Shown one piece after another: positions 27,861 to 39,382 of a stretch of 64,000 nt of DNA (position 1 is its first letter; each line of letters opens with the position of its first letter). The notes under the pieces were generated by a model that did no database searches, had not been told where the DNA came from, and was given only the letters and a program-made list of their open reading frames with translations. Both the position numbers and the translations under genes were made by a program. Origin of the DNA: Sipunculus nudus (taxonomy: Eukaryota > Annelida > Sipuncula > Golfingiida > Sipunculidae); contig CM049307.1 of NCBI GenBank assembly GCA_026874595.1, positions 20,933,079 through 20,997,078 on the forward strand, written 5' to 3'.

Positions 27861-28160
27861 TATGTGTAGTGATATCCACGTTTTCTGGCCTATTTTTTGT
27901 TATAAAAGCTCCAAGGGATAACCTTTAGTTTATAAAGGTCAGATAGGTGATCATGCCCCTTTAATAATTCTGGTAATTAGAGGAATGTTACACTGATATG
28001 TTATAAAATGTCACTATTTCTAAAATTACAGAGAATGATACTTTAAGAGAAGTACACTCTTAATATTTATGGATCAGGAAAACACTAAAATGAATAGGTA
28101 TAGATGACCAATGAGGCATCTGGAAGTTCATCAAGAAATTGTATCATAAAAAACTGACAC
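27861..28160 (+). repeat. Duplicated 300-bp segment, copy 1
   Basis: Nearly identical to 31032-31327 in direct orientation. Shared landmarks are TATGTGTAGTGATATCCAC, AAGGTCAGATAGGTGATCAT, TTTAATAATTCTGGTAATTA and CATCTGGAAGTTCATCAAG. Differences are scattered single bases and small gaps. Confidence 0.9.
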
Positions 28161-29499
28161 AGACGGACAGACGCAGGATATACCATAAAACATTCCGTCA
28201 TAGGAAGGCGTATAAAATGACCAAAGCATCCAGCCTTTCCAGGCAATTCACTCAACACTGCTCACCCAAGTGTCTCTGCACTGAGCATGATGCTTTCCTT
28301 AAGGGATTATTCTGATATTTAAAATGAAGTTCTTTTTAAAGACTATTGTTGAATGTGAATTGATATGGCAAAGTCAGTTGCATTAAACCTTGATCCTGTA
28401 TCAACTGCCTCATATAATGATTCAGGGAAAAATTCTGCAAGGTGTATCATTCCCCGATAAATGTCAAATTTGTTAAATTTCCACATTTGTTGCCTCATAG
28501 TTGTTCAACAATCACATAAGGCAAGCAAGAGTTCATAGCATCTATAAGTTATACAGTGTGGACATTCAGTAAGGAATGAATAAGGAGTGTCTTGCTGATT
28601 CTTGCTTTCTTGCTGAACCAGCCAATCTTTTCTACTCCATCTACATGAGAGGTTAAGTTGGTGAAATCCCAAAATTCATGAATGTTAATACAAAAAAAGT
28701 GCCAATCTCTTTCAAGGGATATGTAAGACAAATGAACGTTCACTTTTTCCTACAATCATTCTGCAAATAAATGTGGTTGAAGCAGCAGGGGAACTACAAA
28801 TCTGATGGTTTACACCAGGAGGGCAGTCTGTTCTGCTCAGAAAGTCACACAAATAATTTGTGAAACTCTTCCGTGGCCAGCCCCACAAGGAAGGGAACAC
28901 TAAGCACCCACTGAGGTAAAACGTTTCTGTCCTTGCAGATCCATTAACCCCGGTGATTCAGAAACAATGGGTGCGAGAGACAACACTAATGAAACAGAGC
29001 ATGGGGCCTCTTTCTGTGTTACTAACATGGGATAATATCATTAACTCGGCACACCTAAGTATCTTCAAGAATCCATAAATGTAATCCAATCTTGTAAAGG
29101 AACACTTTTTGCTGTGTATATAAAGAGCTTAATGGGTCCTCTATTTTAAATAAATTTACAGGCTGATTACTTTTTTAATCAACTAAAGTCCACTGTAAAT
29201 GGAATTTTTCTGAACAATGTGACTTTTGCTGTTGATTAATTACCCATAATACTCTCTAAAATAATGATACATTGTTTTTATCACTTTTAAGGTCAAATGC
29301 TTTTTCTTCATACTTTCAGAAAGTTTACAAGAATCATCTATTTAAAAAAATTCCATCACATGTATAATTTTTGACCTCTCATTAAAGAACAGGATAAAAG
29401 AAACGTTAAAGCTGCCAAATTTACCCAACTGTTCAAAAGAGTTTACAGGATTTCTGGCTTCCTCTGTGTATATATTGATCAAAGGGAAATTCAGGTTAC
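28161..29499. other. No gene seen
   Basis: AT-rich. Two short minus frames (28549-28743 and 28712-28900) are not recognised. Confidence 0.45.
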
Positions 29500-29945
29500 A
29501 ATAAGTTCTTGCAACGCCTCTGTGAAGAATGTGTGAATTTGTTTATCAATAACATATTTGTAAACACAGCAATGTTGACAAACAAGAACTAGGGACCCAG
29601 GGGTCTTGACGCTCAGCTGTATTTGTCTATAAGGATATTTTGAAGAAATTTTTCAAAATGACAGTCCTGTGACCTTCACCTTTGACCCCTGGACCCTAAA
29701 AATCAAAATGTTTCTTACTTAAGTGGTGGGTCATTAATAGATCAAGTTTGAAGCCAATTTTTCCAGCCAAAGCAGAGTTATCATCCATAAACTAATTTGT
29801 GAATGAATGGGTCCTGTGAACTTGAACTTTGACCCTATGACCTCAAATTGACAGGTGAGTAATATCTTGAAGATGGAAGGTTTGTGATGAAAAGTTTGGC
29901 TTGAAATGCATACACATTCCTTTTACAATATGGGTCCTGTGACCT

Positions 29946-29958
29946 TGACCTTTGACCT
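29946..29958 (-). promoter_or_regulatory. Perfect DR1 nuclear-receptor motif in a repeat
   Basis: TGACCTTTGACCT, the reverse complement of AGGTCAAAGGTCA, the established consensus for RXR heterodimers and HNF4. It is carried by a module of the 29585-30850 element. Occupancy is unknown. Confidence 0.45.
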
Positions 29959-30216
29959 TTGGACACAAAAATCAACAAGGTTCTTACTTTAGTTGTGAGC
30001 CATATATAAATTAAGTTTGAAACACTATGTCGAACAAAACTGGAGTTATCACCTGGAAACTAATTTGTGAACAGATGGCCCCTGTGACCCCAAATTCATA
30101 TATGCTTTCCCCATAATGGTAAGTCAGCTTAATGTGTGCAAGATGGAAAGTTTGGGATGAAAAGCATGGCTTAAAATGCAGCCATAATCTTTTTAAATAA
30201 ATGAGTCTTGTTACCT

Positions 30217-30229
30217 TGACCTTTGACCT
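30217..30229 (-). promoter_or_regulatory. Perfect DR1 nuclear-receptor motif in a repeat
   Basis: The same 13-mer as at 29946-29958, in the next module of the same element. The internal repetition spaces the two sites by 271 bp. Confidence 0.45.
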
Positions 30230-31031
30230 CATGACCCAAAAATTATACAGGTTCTTTCTTCAGTAGTGGGTCATTTGTAAGTCGTGTTTGAAATCCATAT
30301 GTCAATCAAACCTGGATTTATCATCTGGAAACAAATTTGTGTGGATAAACAGATGGACAAACAGACAGACAAACAAGGTGATTACTATAGGGCATCCACT
30401 TGTGATCAATAAACCCACCAGGTCTTGGGGCACTAGATGGAGTCACAGCTGAGAAACTGACATGACTGTTGTCATTTTATAGTAAAATAAGAAAAAAACA
30501 GGTGGTGCCACCATTTTTCGGGAAACTGACAAAATTAGTCATGGTCAATATTCAAGGCAAAATCATGAATATCCATGCATTAATTATCAAGATATTGGAG
30601 GTTTTGAATCACATTTTTGATTATTCTGGGGGGTACTTACAAGCTCCATAGCTAGGAGGATATAGGTCGCAGTGACCCAATTTCAGGTATCCAAGGAAAT
30701 TTTTTGTAGACTTTTTAGTTACAGGCTTCTAGGTTCATGGGGTAAAGATTTGTGCCCTGTTAATGGACAGCCGGATGGCCAGACGCCCAGACGGACGATG
30801 GACAAACCACAATACCTATACCTCAGATGACTTACAGTCAGCTGAGCTAAAAACATGTAACCTAAGGTGGTAGGTTGCATATATACAGAGGTAGAAAGGT
30901 CACTTGTTGCAAAACATCATTTGCAAACCTATGGCATATCTGACTTGCTGTCAAATGCCCTTGTTGAATTTTTTTATTTTGGTGGGCCCCCACATATTAT
31001 AAACATGTTGGAATAAACAAAACAAGCAGTC

Positions 31032-31327
31032 TATGTGTAGTGATATCCACATTTTCTGGCCTTTTTTTATAAAAGCTCTAAGGGATAACCTTTAGCTTAT
31101 AAAGGTCAGATAGGTGATCATGCTCCTTTAATAATTCTGGTAATTAGGGGAATGTTATACTTATATGTTATAAAATGTCACTATTTCTAAAATTACAGAG
31201 AATGATACTTTAAGAGAAGTACACTCTTAATATTTAGGGATCTGGAAAACACTAAAATGATTAGGTATAGATGACCAATGAGGCATCTGGAAGTTCATCA
31301 AGAAATTGTATCATGACAAACTGACAC
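31032..31327 (+). repeat. Duplicated 300-bp segment, copy 2
   Basis: Direct partner of 27861-28160. The two are separated by about 2.9 kb that includes the nested element. Confidence 0.9.
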
Positions 31328-32511
31328 ACTCCACAGAAGAACTGGAATGTAAGGAATTTCTAGATTCTAATGACTTGCTTAATATTGAACAAGGGGTTCT
31401 CCAAACAACTGTCACCTACAAATCTAGGGATACTTAAATACTTTTCACCCACAAAACAAGGGATTCTTAAAACAGTTGTCATCAGGCATGTATGGTTACC
31501 AGTGTCATTCTAACTACAATTTAAACCATTTCCATTGAATTAATCTGATCAATTTCTTTTTTTATATATATATTTTATTACCATTACCTAAATCAAATAT
31601 TTTTTAGACAGATTAGATGTTTATAAAAGAAGTGTGACTCAAACAGGGACATTGGCTCATTTACATACAAAAAGCTGCTGGTAAAAATGTGACAAACTTA
31701 AAACCTGAGGGATGGTCAGAAAAGTTAAAGCAACTTCTTGTGTATACAGTACCTTGTTTAAAGGAAATTGAGTGCATGAGGCTATTGTAATAAGAAACAC
31801 TGAAAGGTAGTATTTAGTCCACGTGTACAAAACAAACTGCTCTGAGTCCATAAATTAAACTAAAAATTTGAGCCTGCCACTTCCAGTTTCAACAAGAGTA
31901 AATTCATGTGTATGAACATATTCAGGATTTCAGCTAATGTAGAGTTAAAAATTGCCAGTAGTGTGTGGTGACATTTACCAAGGAAACACCCGAATATACT
32001 GATAAATAAACTTTGTATTAATCTAGGTATAATACAAGTTATTATTTTAACTTATACATCCTTTAATGAATCAGCCTTGTATAAATACTGACTAAATTAT
32101 CTACTTGATTTGAAGAGATGCTGTCACATTTATAGTACAATGGATTCAAAATTATTTACAGGGTTGTAATTTAATACAGATGTAATAGTTTCAAATTTTC
32201 TCAATACATAATATATACCTGGAGGCAACTGCATCCATAGAAATGCTCAACTACTGATGTATAAGTCTGCACTGTTTGTCAATGAATGAGGGTTAGGGTT
32301 ATGAATGCAATTTAAACATGTTGAAAGAGGGAGCCCCTCAAGGTGTTTTTCACTGGAAGATGAAAGGTTTAGAAAATTAATTAAAGGTAAATCCATATAA
32401 CTAACATGAATGGTATTCTTGCAGTGAAATAATACAGGTTTCAACAAAATCACTAGGACAATATCCCTTAGGACAAAAGTTTTAAGAAAAAGACCTAACT
32501 CTATCTCTTAA
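31328..32511. other. No gene seen
   Basis: AT-rich. Short minus frames at 31657-31851 and 32247-32453 are unrecognised. Confidence 0.45.
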
Positions 32512-32815
32512 AACAAGGGACCCATGGGTCACGGCACTCAGCTGAAGATTGAAATTTTTGCAAATGCAAAATATGCAAAATATTCTATTGTAAAGTTTTT
32601 CATATATACAAGCATATGAGAAGCTAAGAGGAAAGGGGCCCTCCTACTTGGTTATAGTAAAGTTCTAAATGTATGATTGCAGAACTAATACTCTGACAAG
32701 ACTGTCATGAAGGAAAACAGTAAAAGTTTTGAGATACTGTGATGCATATGAAAAATTTACAGATGGACAGGCAGGTGGACAGAAAGGACTAATACCTTTA
32801 TTTCACTTTCAAGGA
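32512..32815 (+). repeat. Short element with GACCCATGGGTC left end
   Basis: Starts AACAAGGGACCCATGGGTCA, then GGCACTCAGCTGAAG, the same left end as at 53687. GACCCATGGGTC (32519-32530) is a perfect 12-bp palindrome. It ends in a GATGGACAGGCAGGTGGACAG tract without the usual hairpin tail, so the right part is lost or different. Confidence 0.6.
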
Positions 32816-33734
32816 TATAATGCATTTAAGTTTATATTTAATCCTATTTTGTTTTAGCATATCCACTTTTTCCATTAACAGTTTTTATCAGATTCATTTT
32901 TTTTTATTTACAAGTTTTATAAATTTGTTATAAAAAAACCTGAAAATACAAGTTAAAATATCAGAATTCTAAGTTGCAATCATTATTTATCCAGAGTGTA
33001 GCTCATATCAGGTCATATTATGCATACACATATATTTTATTTTTTTAATCACAAATGTTTAAACTGAATTTTTAAGAAAATAATGCAACAAAATGGAATT
33101 TTCAAGATTATTCCTTGAATCACTATTAAACAGTTTTGTACATTGGAGCTTTCAGTACATGCTTAATTTTATTCACCAATATAAAAGATTCAGTAAATCA
33201 GATAAAATAAAACCATCTTTTCATATAAAGAATACACACTGTTAGTTGAATGAGGGACAAACAACATCAATATGCTAATCACTTTCTCAGCTATAATTTT
33301 TTACTGTAATTAAAAGTCATTTTAACACCTGCTTGGTGAAGTTTTTACTCTTCTGAAGTAAAGAATTACTTATTTGATGACATTCACACTTTCATATAGC
33401 AATACACCACTTTGTGGACACAATTAACAGTGTACTTTAATCATTGTAACCCTGGTGGTACAATACAAAATCTAAAATGTAGCACATCCTAGAATAAGAA
33501 TGAATCAAATACAGAAAATTATAACATTCATCTAGTTTATGCACCAGCTGGGGGAAGGGGGGGGGGGGGGGAGAGTGCAGGGCAGAGGGGAAGCCTGCTA
33601 GTAGTAGCCAAGCTGAGCCATGGCAAGCTGCCTGGAGAGGGTTACATAATACAAGTGAAGGCTGTACTACTAGGTGGGCCTGATGTAAACAACACTTGAC
33701 ATGGTGAATGAAGACCTGAATAAAAGCTTATCTT
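32816..33734. other. AT-rich, poly(G) at 33557-33571
   Basis: No gene seen. The G15 run is flanked by purine-rich sequence (GGGGAAGG..GAGAGTGCAGGG). Confidence 0.5.
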
Positions 33735-34418
33735 TTTAATCATTTCCTTTGAAATTTCAGATTTTAAAAGATCATATCCTTATGTATATATGCTGTGAAA
33801 ATTATATCAACAGTGCTTACAGGGGAAAAACGTGCCAAAGCCAAAGTTGGACAAAATTTAAGGTATTGATTTTTTTATTTATGCTAATAACTTAAAAAAT
33901 TGCAAAAATTCAGATCTAATTTTGGGTTAACAATTGAATCCTGATTTAATAAAGTTATATCCCTGAAAAAAAGTCTCCAGCTTCAGCAATTCTCATGTTA
34001 AGTGAGTAAATATATTTCCTGATTTTTAAAAAACTGCATTATATTTGGACCCATAACTTCAAAACAATACTCAATACTGACCTAGTTTTTGGTATGTTAA
34101 TAGAAAATGTATGGAAAAATATGAATACTAAATATAATAAAAAACAGACCAGTGGTTTTGATAATAGGCTGCCTTAAAATGTAACAATGGCTTTTTTATG
34201 GAAAATAGAGGTTTTAGGTTTTTCCTTAATATTTCAAAGGAACAAAGTCCTAGTGACCCAATTTTCAGTACGGTAGGAGATTTTGGGGACATCTAACTGT
34301 ATGCAAAATTTTGGATTCATAGGTCCAACGGTTTCAAAGTGCTATGTTAACAGACGGACGGACGACGGACAATTGCATGACTATAGCTCAGATGACTTAT
34401 AGTCAGCTGAGCTAAAAA
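33735..34418 (-). repeat. Dispersed 'AGCTCAG-hairpin' repeat, copy 3 (inverted)
   Basis: The reverse complement of the family at 564 and 16963. It ends in the clearest hairpin of the window: TAGCTCAGATGACT (34384-34397), a 3-nt loop, AGTCAGCTGAGCTA (34401-34414), 13 of 14 pairs. A GACGGACGGACGACGG tract precedes it. Confidence 0.82.
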
Positions 34419-36674
34419 GGCATTTTTTGGAGGGTAAAAATGAAAAAAAATGAAAATAAAACAATAACATATACAAAGTTGGAGTGTTAAAATTTATTAA
34501 TTAAGCACTTTTTATATAAAATAATAATGATCTATCAAGATTTTACACACAAACTCAAAACATATCTGTTAATGAATAGCTCTAATGGATCTATGACTTG
34601 CTCGTTACTGGTAGGTAAAAAGGGAACAGTAAAGCCAAGCAGACCATCATATGAGGCCACCATACAAGTCACAGCTTCAGTCTGGGACAGTAAAACAGCG
34701 GGAGCCTATCAACCTGGTGACACCTGTCCCCACAGTATTGATTTACAGGTATTGGAAATCCCCTAGCTGACTACCTGATGCACCAGAGTATTTATTGTAG
34801 CACAAGGAAAAAAACTGATGGGTTCTAATCTTCCTTATGTTTAATAGTCCTTTTTAGCACAAGAATAAAAGTGTTCACAGTAAATGTAGGCAAAAAATGA
34901 CTCTTTAATGCCTTTTGTAGACCTGTGGGGTACAGCATAAAATCAATTTTACATTAGAAACCAAGTGAAAAAGCTTAATAAATTTTTAAGTGTCCAGTCT
35001 GAACTGAAAGCACAGAGGCTGAAAGACACTCTATTTTATGCTACATTTAGCCCCTAATGGAAATGTATTACACCAATAATGAAGCCAGTGAAAACAAAGT
35101 TTTCTTTACTTCTAGCTATATTGCCAGACAAAGAAAAGAGTATAAATGGAACAATAGTATTTTAAACCTTTATATTAGAACAACAGTATACAGTAAAACC
35201 TAGCCTAAAGACCACCTCAGTTTAGCCACCACCTCTAAATAAAACCCACTTTATCCCTGTTTCAGTGTTCCTTGTATCAGACCTCACTTAGACAACCATT
35301 TGAAAATGTGACCACTTGATCAAGGTCCAGTTGGTGGCTGGGCCTAATTTGAGGTTTAGCTGTACCATGTATTTTATCAAATGTAAATTTAGTGTTAGAG
35401 GTTAAATATAAATTCAATTAATATCACTCACCAACATCATTCTTGTATTGGTTTTATATTTTTAATTATGCTAAAGACATATGCATGTCAAACAGCCCTC
35501 TTTGTTTGTGTGAATGCCTATTCACCAGATATTTAAAAAAGGTCTGAATGAATCCCACTGGAACTTGTAAAGGTTGTTAATGATGCAAAGAAGAGTTATA
35601 ACATTTTATAAGTGATCTCAACACAAACAAAGAATGTTTTGTGTGTTTCTGTATCTGCCAGGATAATTAGGTGCAGCTTAAACACTATAAATGTACTGTG
35701 ATGAAATTTTACAGAAAGAATGGTCATGAAATTAATCAGATTTAAAATCATAAAAAGTTTCACTGGTGTAGGTATGTGCTCTTTGGGTGCTCTCTATTTG
35801 TGATTGGATTTTAAACAGCTGGAAGATTATGAAGACCAAGGATTACTTATATTGTACTTGACATGTAATGAGTGAATAATGGACAATAAATCAAACAGCA
35901 ACTCACAAACCTCTCACTTCAGCAGAGACAGGGGCCTGGTTTTATTTTATAGGTCTGGACTACAGCCTGCAGATGGTTACTCCCCTGAGTATTCATAAAC
36001 CAATAACACAATGGGCAATGCATCTGGCCTTCTTAATCTCATAATACTTAATATGCAGAGCTGGGAACAATCAACATATCATGAGCACCTTGCATATTGT
36101 ACAGATATGTTTAAATATATCTCATATCCATGGATAATGTAAAACAAAACTTTAAACAATGGTAAAAAGAGGAAAATGTATAATTTTTGGTATCATTCCT
36201 TCTTAAGATATGAATATTCACTTTACATCCTGGTCTACTTGTCTCTTATATATCCTTGTTTCATGGCATCCGCAATAAGTGAGCAATGTTTGTCCTTCAG
36301 GGTTATGATTAGGATGAAATGTGGGACAGAACAGTGAAGTGGTGCATGAGGAGAAAACAAGCCTCCTTGTCAATAGGAGTCAGCAGCTCTTGATCTTTTG
36401 TCCCATAGTTATTTGTGCCTCTTTTGTACCTAATGTCTGTGTTGAAATCATCACTTTTCCCTGCCATGCACATTTCATAGGTTGGTGGTAAGATTTTGCA
36501 ACAGAATAGACTAGTTTCTCGTAAAATGGTTTTAAACTGTTTACAGGCAATGACATGAGGTAGATTATTATTACCCAAATAGCTAATATATGCTTTTCTG
36601 CTTGGTGCCAAAAATGTTTATGTTCCTTGACTTGCCTAAAACTAATTGCAAACTAGATGTGTCGGAATGACACG
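34419..36674. other. No confident gene; 'GACCACC' repeat at 35190-35370
   Basis: AT-rich DNA. 35190-35370 (CAGTAAAACCTAGCC, AAGACCACCTCAG, GACCACTTGATCAAGG) is related to 41395-41560 and, in reverse, 49866-50062. The frames at 34527-34766 (+) and 36309-36611 (-, 100 codons) are not recognised. Confidence 0.45.
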
Positions 36675-38475
36675 AATGCCCCCGCCTGGGGCAAATTAGA
36701 AACATTTGTTAAATTTTGTAAAAATTTTTTTTAAGTTCAGGAGGTGTCATATGGTCAAAAGTAGGTCAACAAGGGCAAAATGCAAACTCGATCTGTAACG
36801 GGTCATTATCAAGCAACACACCAAAAATCAGGCCAGTATCTGCAGGCATTATGAAAAAAAGTCCATACGTGCATTTTCATAAAAATTTCTGTCTTTCATG
36901 AAATTTTCTATGTTCAGGATCTGTCATATGGTCAAAAATAAGTCAACTGGGACAAAACGCGAACTTGATCTGTAAGTGGTCATTATGCGGCAACAGACCA
37001 AACATTAGGCTAGTATCTGTAAGCACTGCATTGCAAAACTAGAATATTAGCAAAAGCTGATAATCAGGTATAAATTTAAATTGGAGAGGTATGTACCATG
37101 TTTCATAACAATCCACCAAATGCTTCCTGAGAAATAAGCTCCTAAGTTTTTTTCTATACTAAGCTCTGTGACCTTGAAAAGTAGGTCAAGATCAACCATC
37201 TTTGAACTTGACCAAAATTTTGTAAATATCATGCATTAGCACTGAAGAAATTAAGTTCCTGTGTTGAATACCTTTGGAGATATCCTGCACAAAAGGCTAA
37301 AATTGAAAAATCTGATAAAAATTCATTAAAAAATCAGAAATTGTAGGTGGTGCCACCAAAATTGTGCAGCACGCACAGACCTTCATTCCAAATGATCATA
37401 GTAAGTTTTGTGAAAATCCACACAATGGTTCCTGAGATATCAGCTTCTGAGTGTTTTTGTATAATCAGCTCTAAAACAAAGAAAAATAGGTCAAGGTCAC
37501 CAATCATTGCACTTGACCAAGATTTTGTTGATATACATCTTCACTGATGAAAAAAAATTCCAACGGTGAATCCTTTTAGAGATATCCCGCTCACAAGGCC
37601 AAAATTGAAAAATCCAATAAAAATTGATTAAAAAATCAGAAGTTGCAGGTGGCGCCACCAAAATTGTGCAGCACGTACAGACCATCAGTCCCAATGATCA
37701 TAGTAAGTTTTGTGAAAATCCACACAATGGTTCCTGAGATATAAGCTTCTGAGTATTTTTCTATAATCAGCTCTAAAATGTAGAAAAATGGGTCAAGGTC
37801 ACCCATCTTCGAACTTGACTGAGATTTTATCAATATACATCTCCACTGATGAAATAAAATTCCAACCGTGAATGCTTTTAGAGAAATCCTGCTCACAAGG
37901 TAAAAGTTAACAGACGCGGACGGACGGACGTCAGATGGACAGACAGACGAACGGACAGACGGACAGCTTGGGTGACGACAATAGCCCATCAGCCTATGAG
38001 CTGAGGGCTAAAAACGGCTGTACATGTACATTTGTCATGAAAATTTATATTTTTCATGCAATTTTGTATGTTTAGGAGCCATAAAACAATTAAAAGTAGG
38101 TCAACCGTGACGAAACGCGAACTCAATCTGTAACTGGTCATTATCTGCCTACACACCAAAAATCAGGCCAAAATCTGCAGGCATTGCGAAAAAAAGTCTG
38201 TACATGTGTATTTGTCATGAAAATTTTTATTTTTCATGAAATTTTCTAAGTTAAGGAGCCGTAAAACAGTCAAAAGTAGGTCGACCAGGACGAAACGCGA
38301 ACGCAATCTGTAACTGGTCATTATCTGTCAACACACCAAAAATCAGGCCTATATCTGCAGGCATTGCGTAAAAAAGTCCGTACAACTGTTTGATTTCAGA
38401 ATGACAGAATGACGGAAGGATCATGGACATGCATGGGTAAAACTATATGCCCAGGCCACTTTGTGGCGGGGGCAT
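36675..38475. mobile_element. Element with TGCCCCCGCC inverted ends, containing a nested insertion
   Basis: The left end is AATGCCCCCGCCTGGGGC. The right end GGCGGGGGCATA is its inverse over about 10 bp. The interior is a tandem of units with 'catatggtcaaaa.taggtcaac', 'cgaactcaatctgtaactgg' and 'atctgcaggcatt' (36720-37035 and 38030-38390). The unit series is broken by a different sequence at 37039-38009. No open frame, so it is non-autonomous. Confidence 0.7.
37039..38009. mobile_element. Nested element with ~300-bp tandem units
   Basis: Inserted between GCATTGCAAAA and AAAAACGGCTGTACATG of the host element, whose uninterrupted relative reads GCATTGCGAAAAAAAGTCTG. It holds about three units of roughly 300 bp. 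Two start at GGTGGTGCCACC (37346) and GGTGGCGCCACC (37648), each followed by AAAATTGTGCAGCACG. It ends with a GGACGGAC tract and CATCAGCCTATGAGCTGAGG. The target repeat is at most AAAA, hence ambiguous. Confidence 0.65.
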
Positions 38476-38774
38476 AAAAATGTGGACAAAGATGGTAAAA
38501 CCAATTGGACACAAAATACTAGAAATGTCTCAGATTTTAGAGCCCCTCTTAAATCCAGCTGAGCTGAAAAAAAGTTGATATGGGTTTGCGAAACAAAGTA
38601 TATCACTTGAGACTTATTTATTTTACACGGATTGTACAAATAGTAGTTATACACCAAATACGGATAATATTATTAATAACTGATCTCAGACACTCTCAAT
38701 GAGCAAACCCGTTTGGATTTGTACTGCCATCTATCTGACTTTGACTAAACCATCACAAAAGCTAACTTCGCTCA

Positions 38775-38960
38775 GAGGGAAGCACTCCTTTGAATCTGGC
38801 ACCTAATTACAGCATCAGCTGAGAGGGAGACTCTGGTTTGAATCAGGCAACTTAATACAGTGTCACCTTAGAGGGATACCTTGGATGAATCAGGTACCTA
38901 AATACAGTGTAAGCTTAAGGGAGCCTTGGCTGAATAAGCCACCTAATTCAATTGTAGTGA
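38775..38960 (+). repeat. 48-bp minisatellite, diverged outlying block
   Basis: About four degraded units (TACAGCATCAGCTGAGAGGG, TACAGTGTCACCTTAGAGGG) separated from the main block by roughly 420 bp of unique DNA. Confidence 0.8.
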
Positions 38961-39382
38961 ATTTCTTCTTAATCACGTTTTATATATGCCTGCTGACATC
39001 ACAAGTCCTGAACTGTTTCTGGTGAATCACCATTCCCTATTATACCGACTGCCAATGATTAAATGAATTTTAATATGGACAAGCCTCCAAAGACAAATCC
39101 CTTAGAAACCCAAACTAAACATATGCTCATCCTTTGAAGTCTACAACAAACAATCATTACAACAGAGATGCTAAACATGGACAGCTCCCCCAGAATTAAA
39201 CTGCACTGAAATAAACATCAAAAGAGACATGTGTGCTCCTAACTTAAGTTCTCAGAATAATAACTAAACATGATACTCCATATTAATGTACAATAAATTA
39301 TCAAAACAATCATCTGGTAATACTCTTTACTTGAATATGCAATACAATAACTAAGTCACAGTCCTCTGGTGATAACCATCAT

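Larger units (their letters stand above)
29585..30850 (+). mobile_element. 1.27-kb modular element nested in an older repeat
   Basis: The left end reads AGAACTAGGGACCCAGGGGT with GACGCTCAGCTG. The middle holds about three modules with GACCTTGACCTTTGACC and 'ggagttatcatctggaaacta'. A 336-bp-type module follows (30497-30780, starting GGTGGTGCCACC), then a GACGG-rich tract and the tail CAGATGACTTACAGTCAGCT ending GAGCTAA. Direct repeats AAACA flank it (29580-29584 and 30851-30855), and AAACA occurs at the uninterrupted site (50912-50916). Other left ends of this family also start AAACAAG, so the exact 5' border is uncertain. No open frame, so it is non-autonomous. Confidence 0.7.
29500..31040 (+). 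repeat. Older repeat split by an inserted element
   Basis: The left part (29510-29584) and right part (30851-31030) together match an uninterrupted relative at 50847-51110. Landmarks on the left are CCTCTGTGA.GAATGTGTGA and ACACAGCAATGT. On the right they are GGTTGCATATAT and 'ggccccc.acattataa.catg' then AAACAAAACAA. The split falls at AAACA. Confidence 0.8.

Noticed and set aside
36309-36611. 100-codon minus frame (MAPSRKAYISYLGNNNLPHV start)
   Set aside because: It has a plausible start and a few retroelement-like words, but there is no conserved motif I can name and no continuation. Left unannotated.
37636-37989. Frame with PSCPSVRSSVCPSDVRPSA, and similar 'VCPSVRLSVCPS' frames near 57656-57913 and 62338-62598
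   Set aside because: They are translations of (GGACGGACAGAC)n tracts at repeat ends, not proteins.
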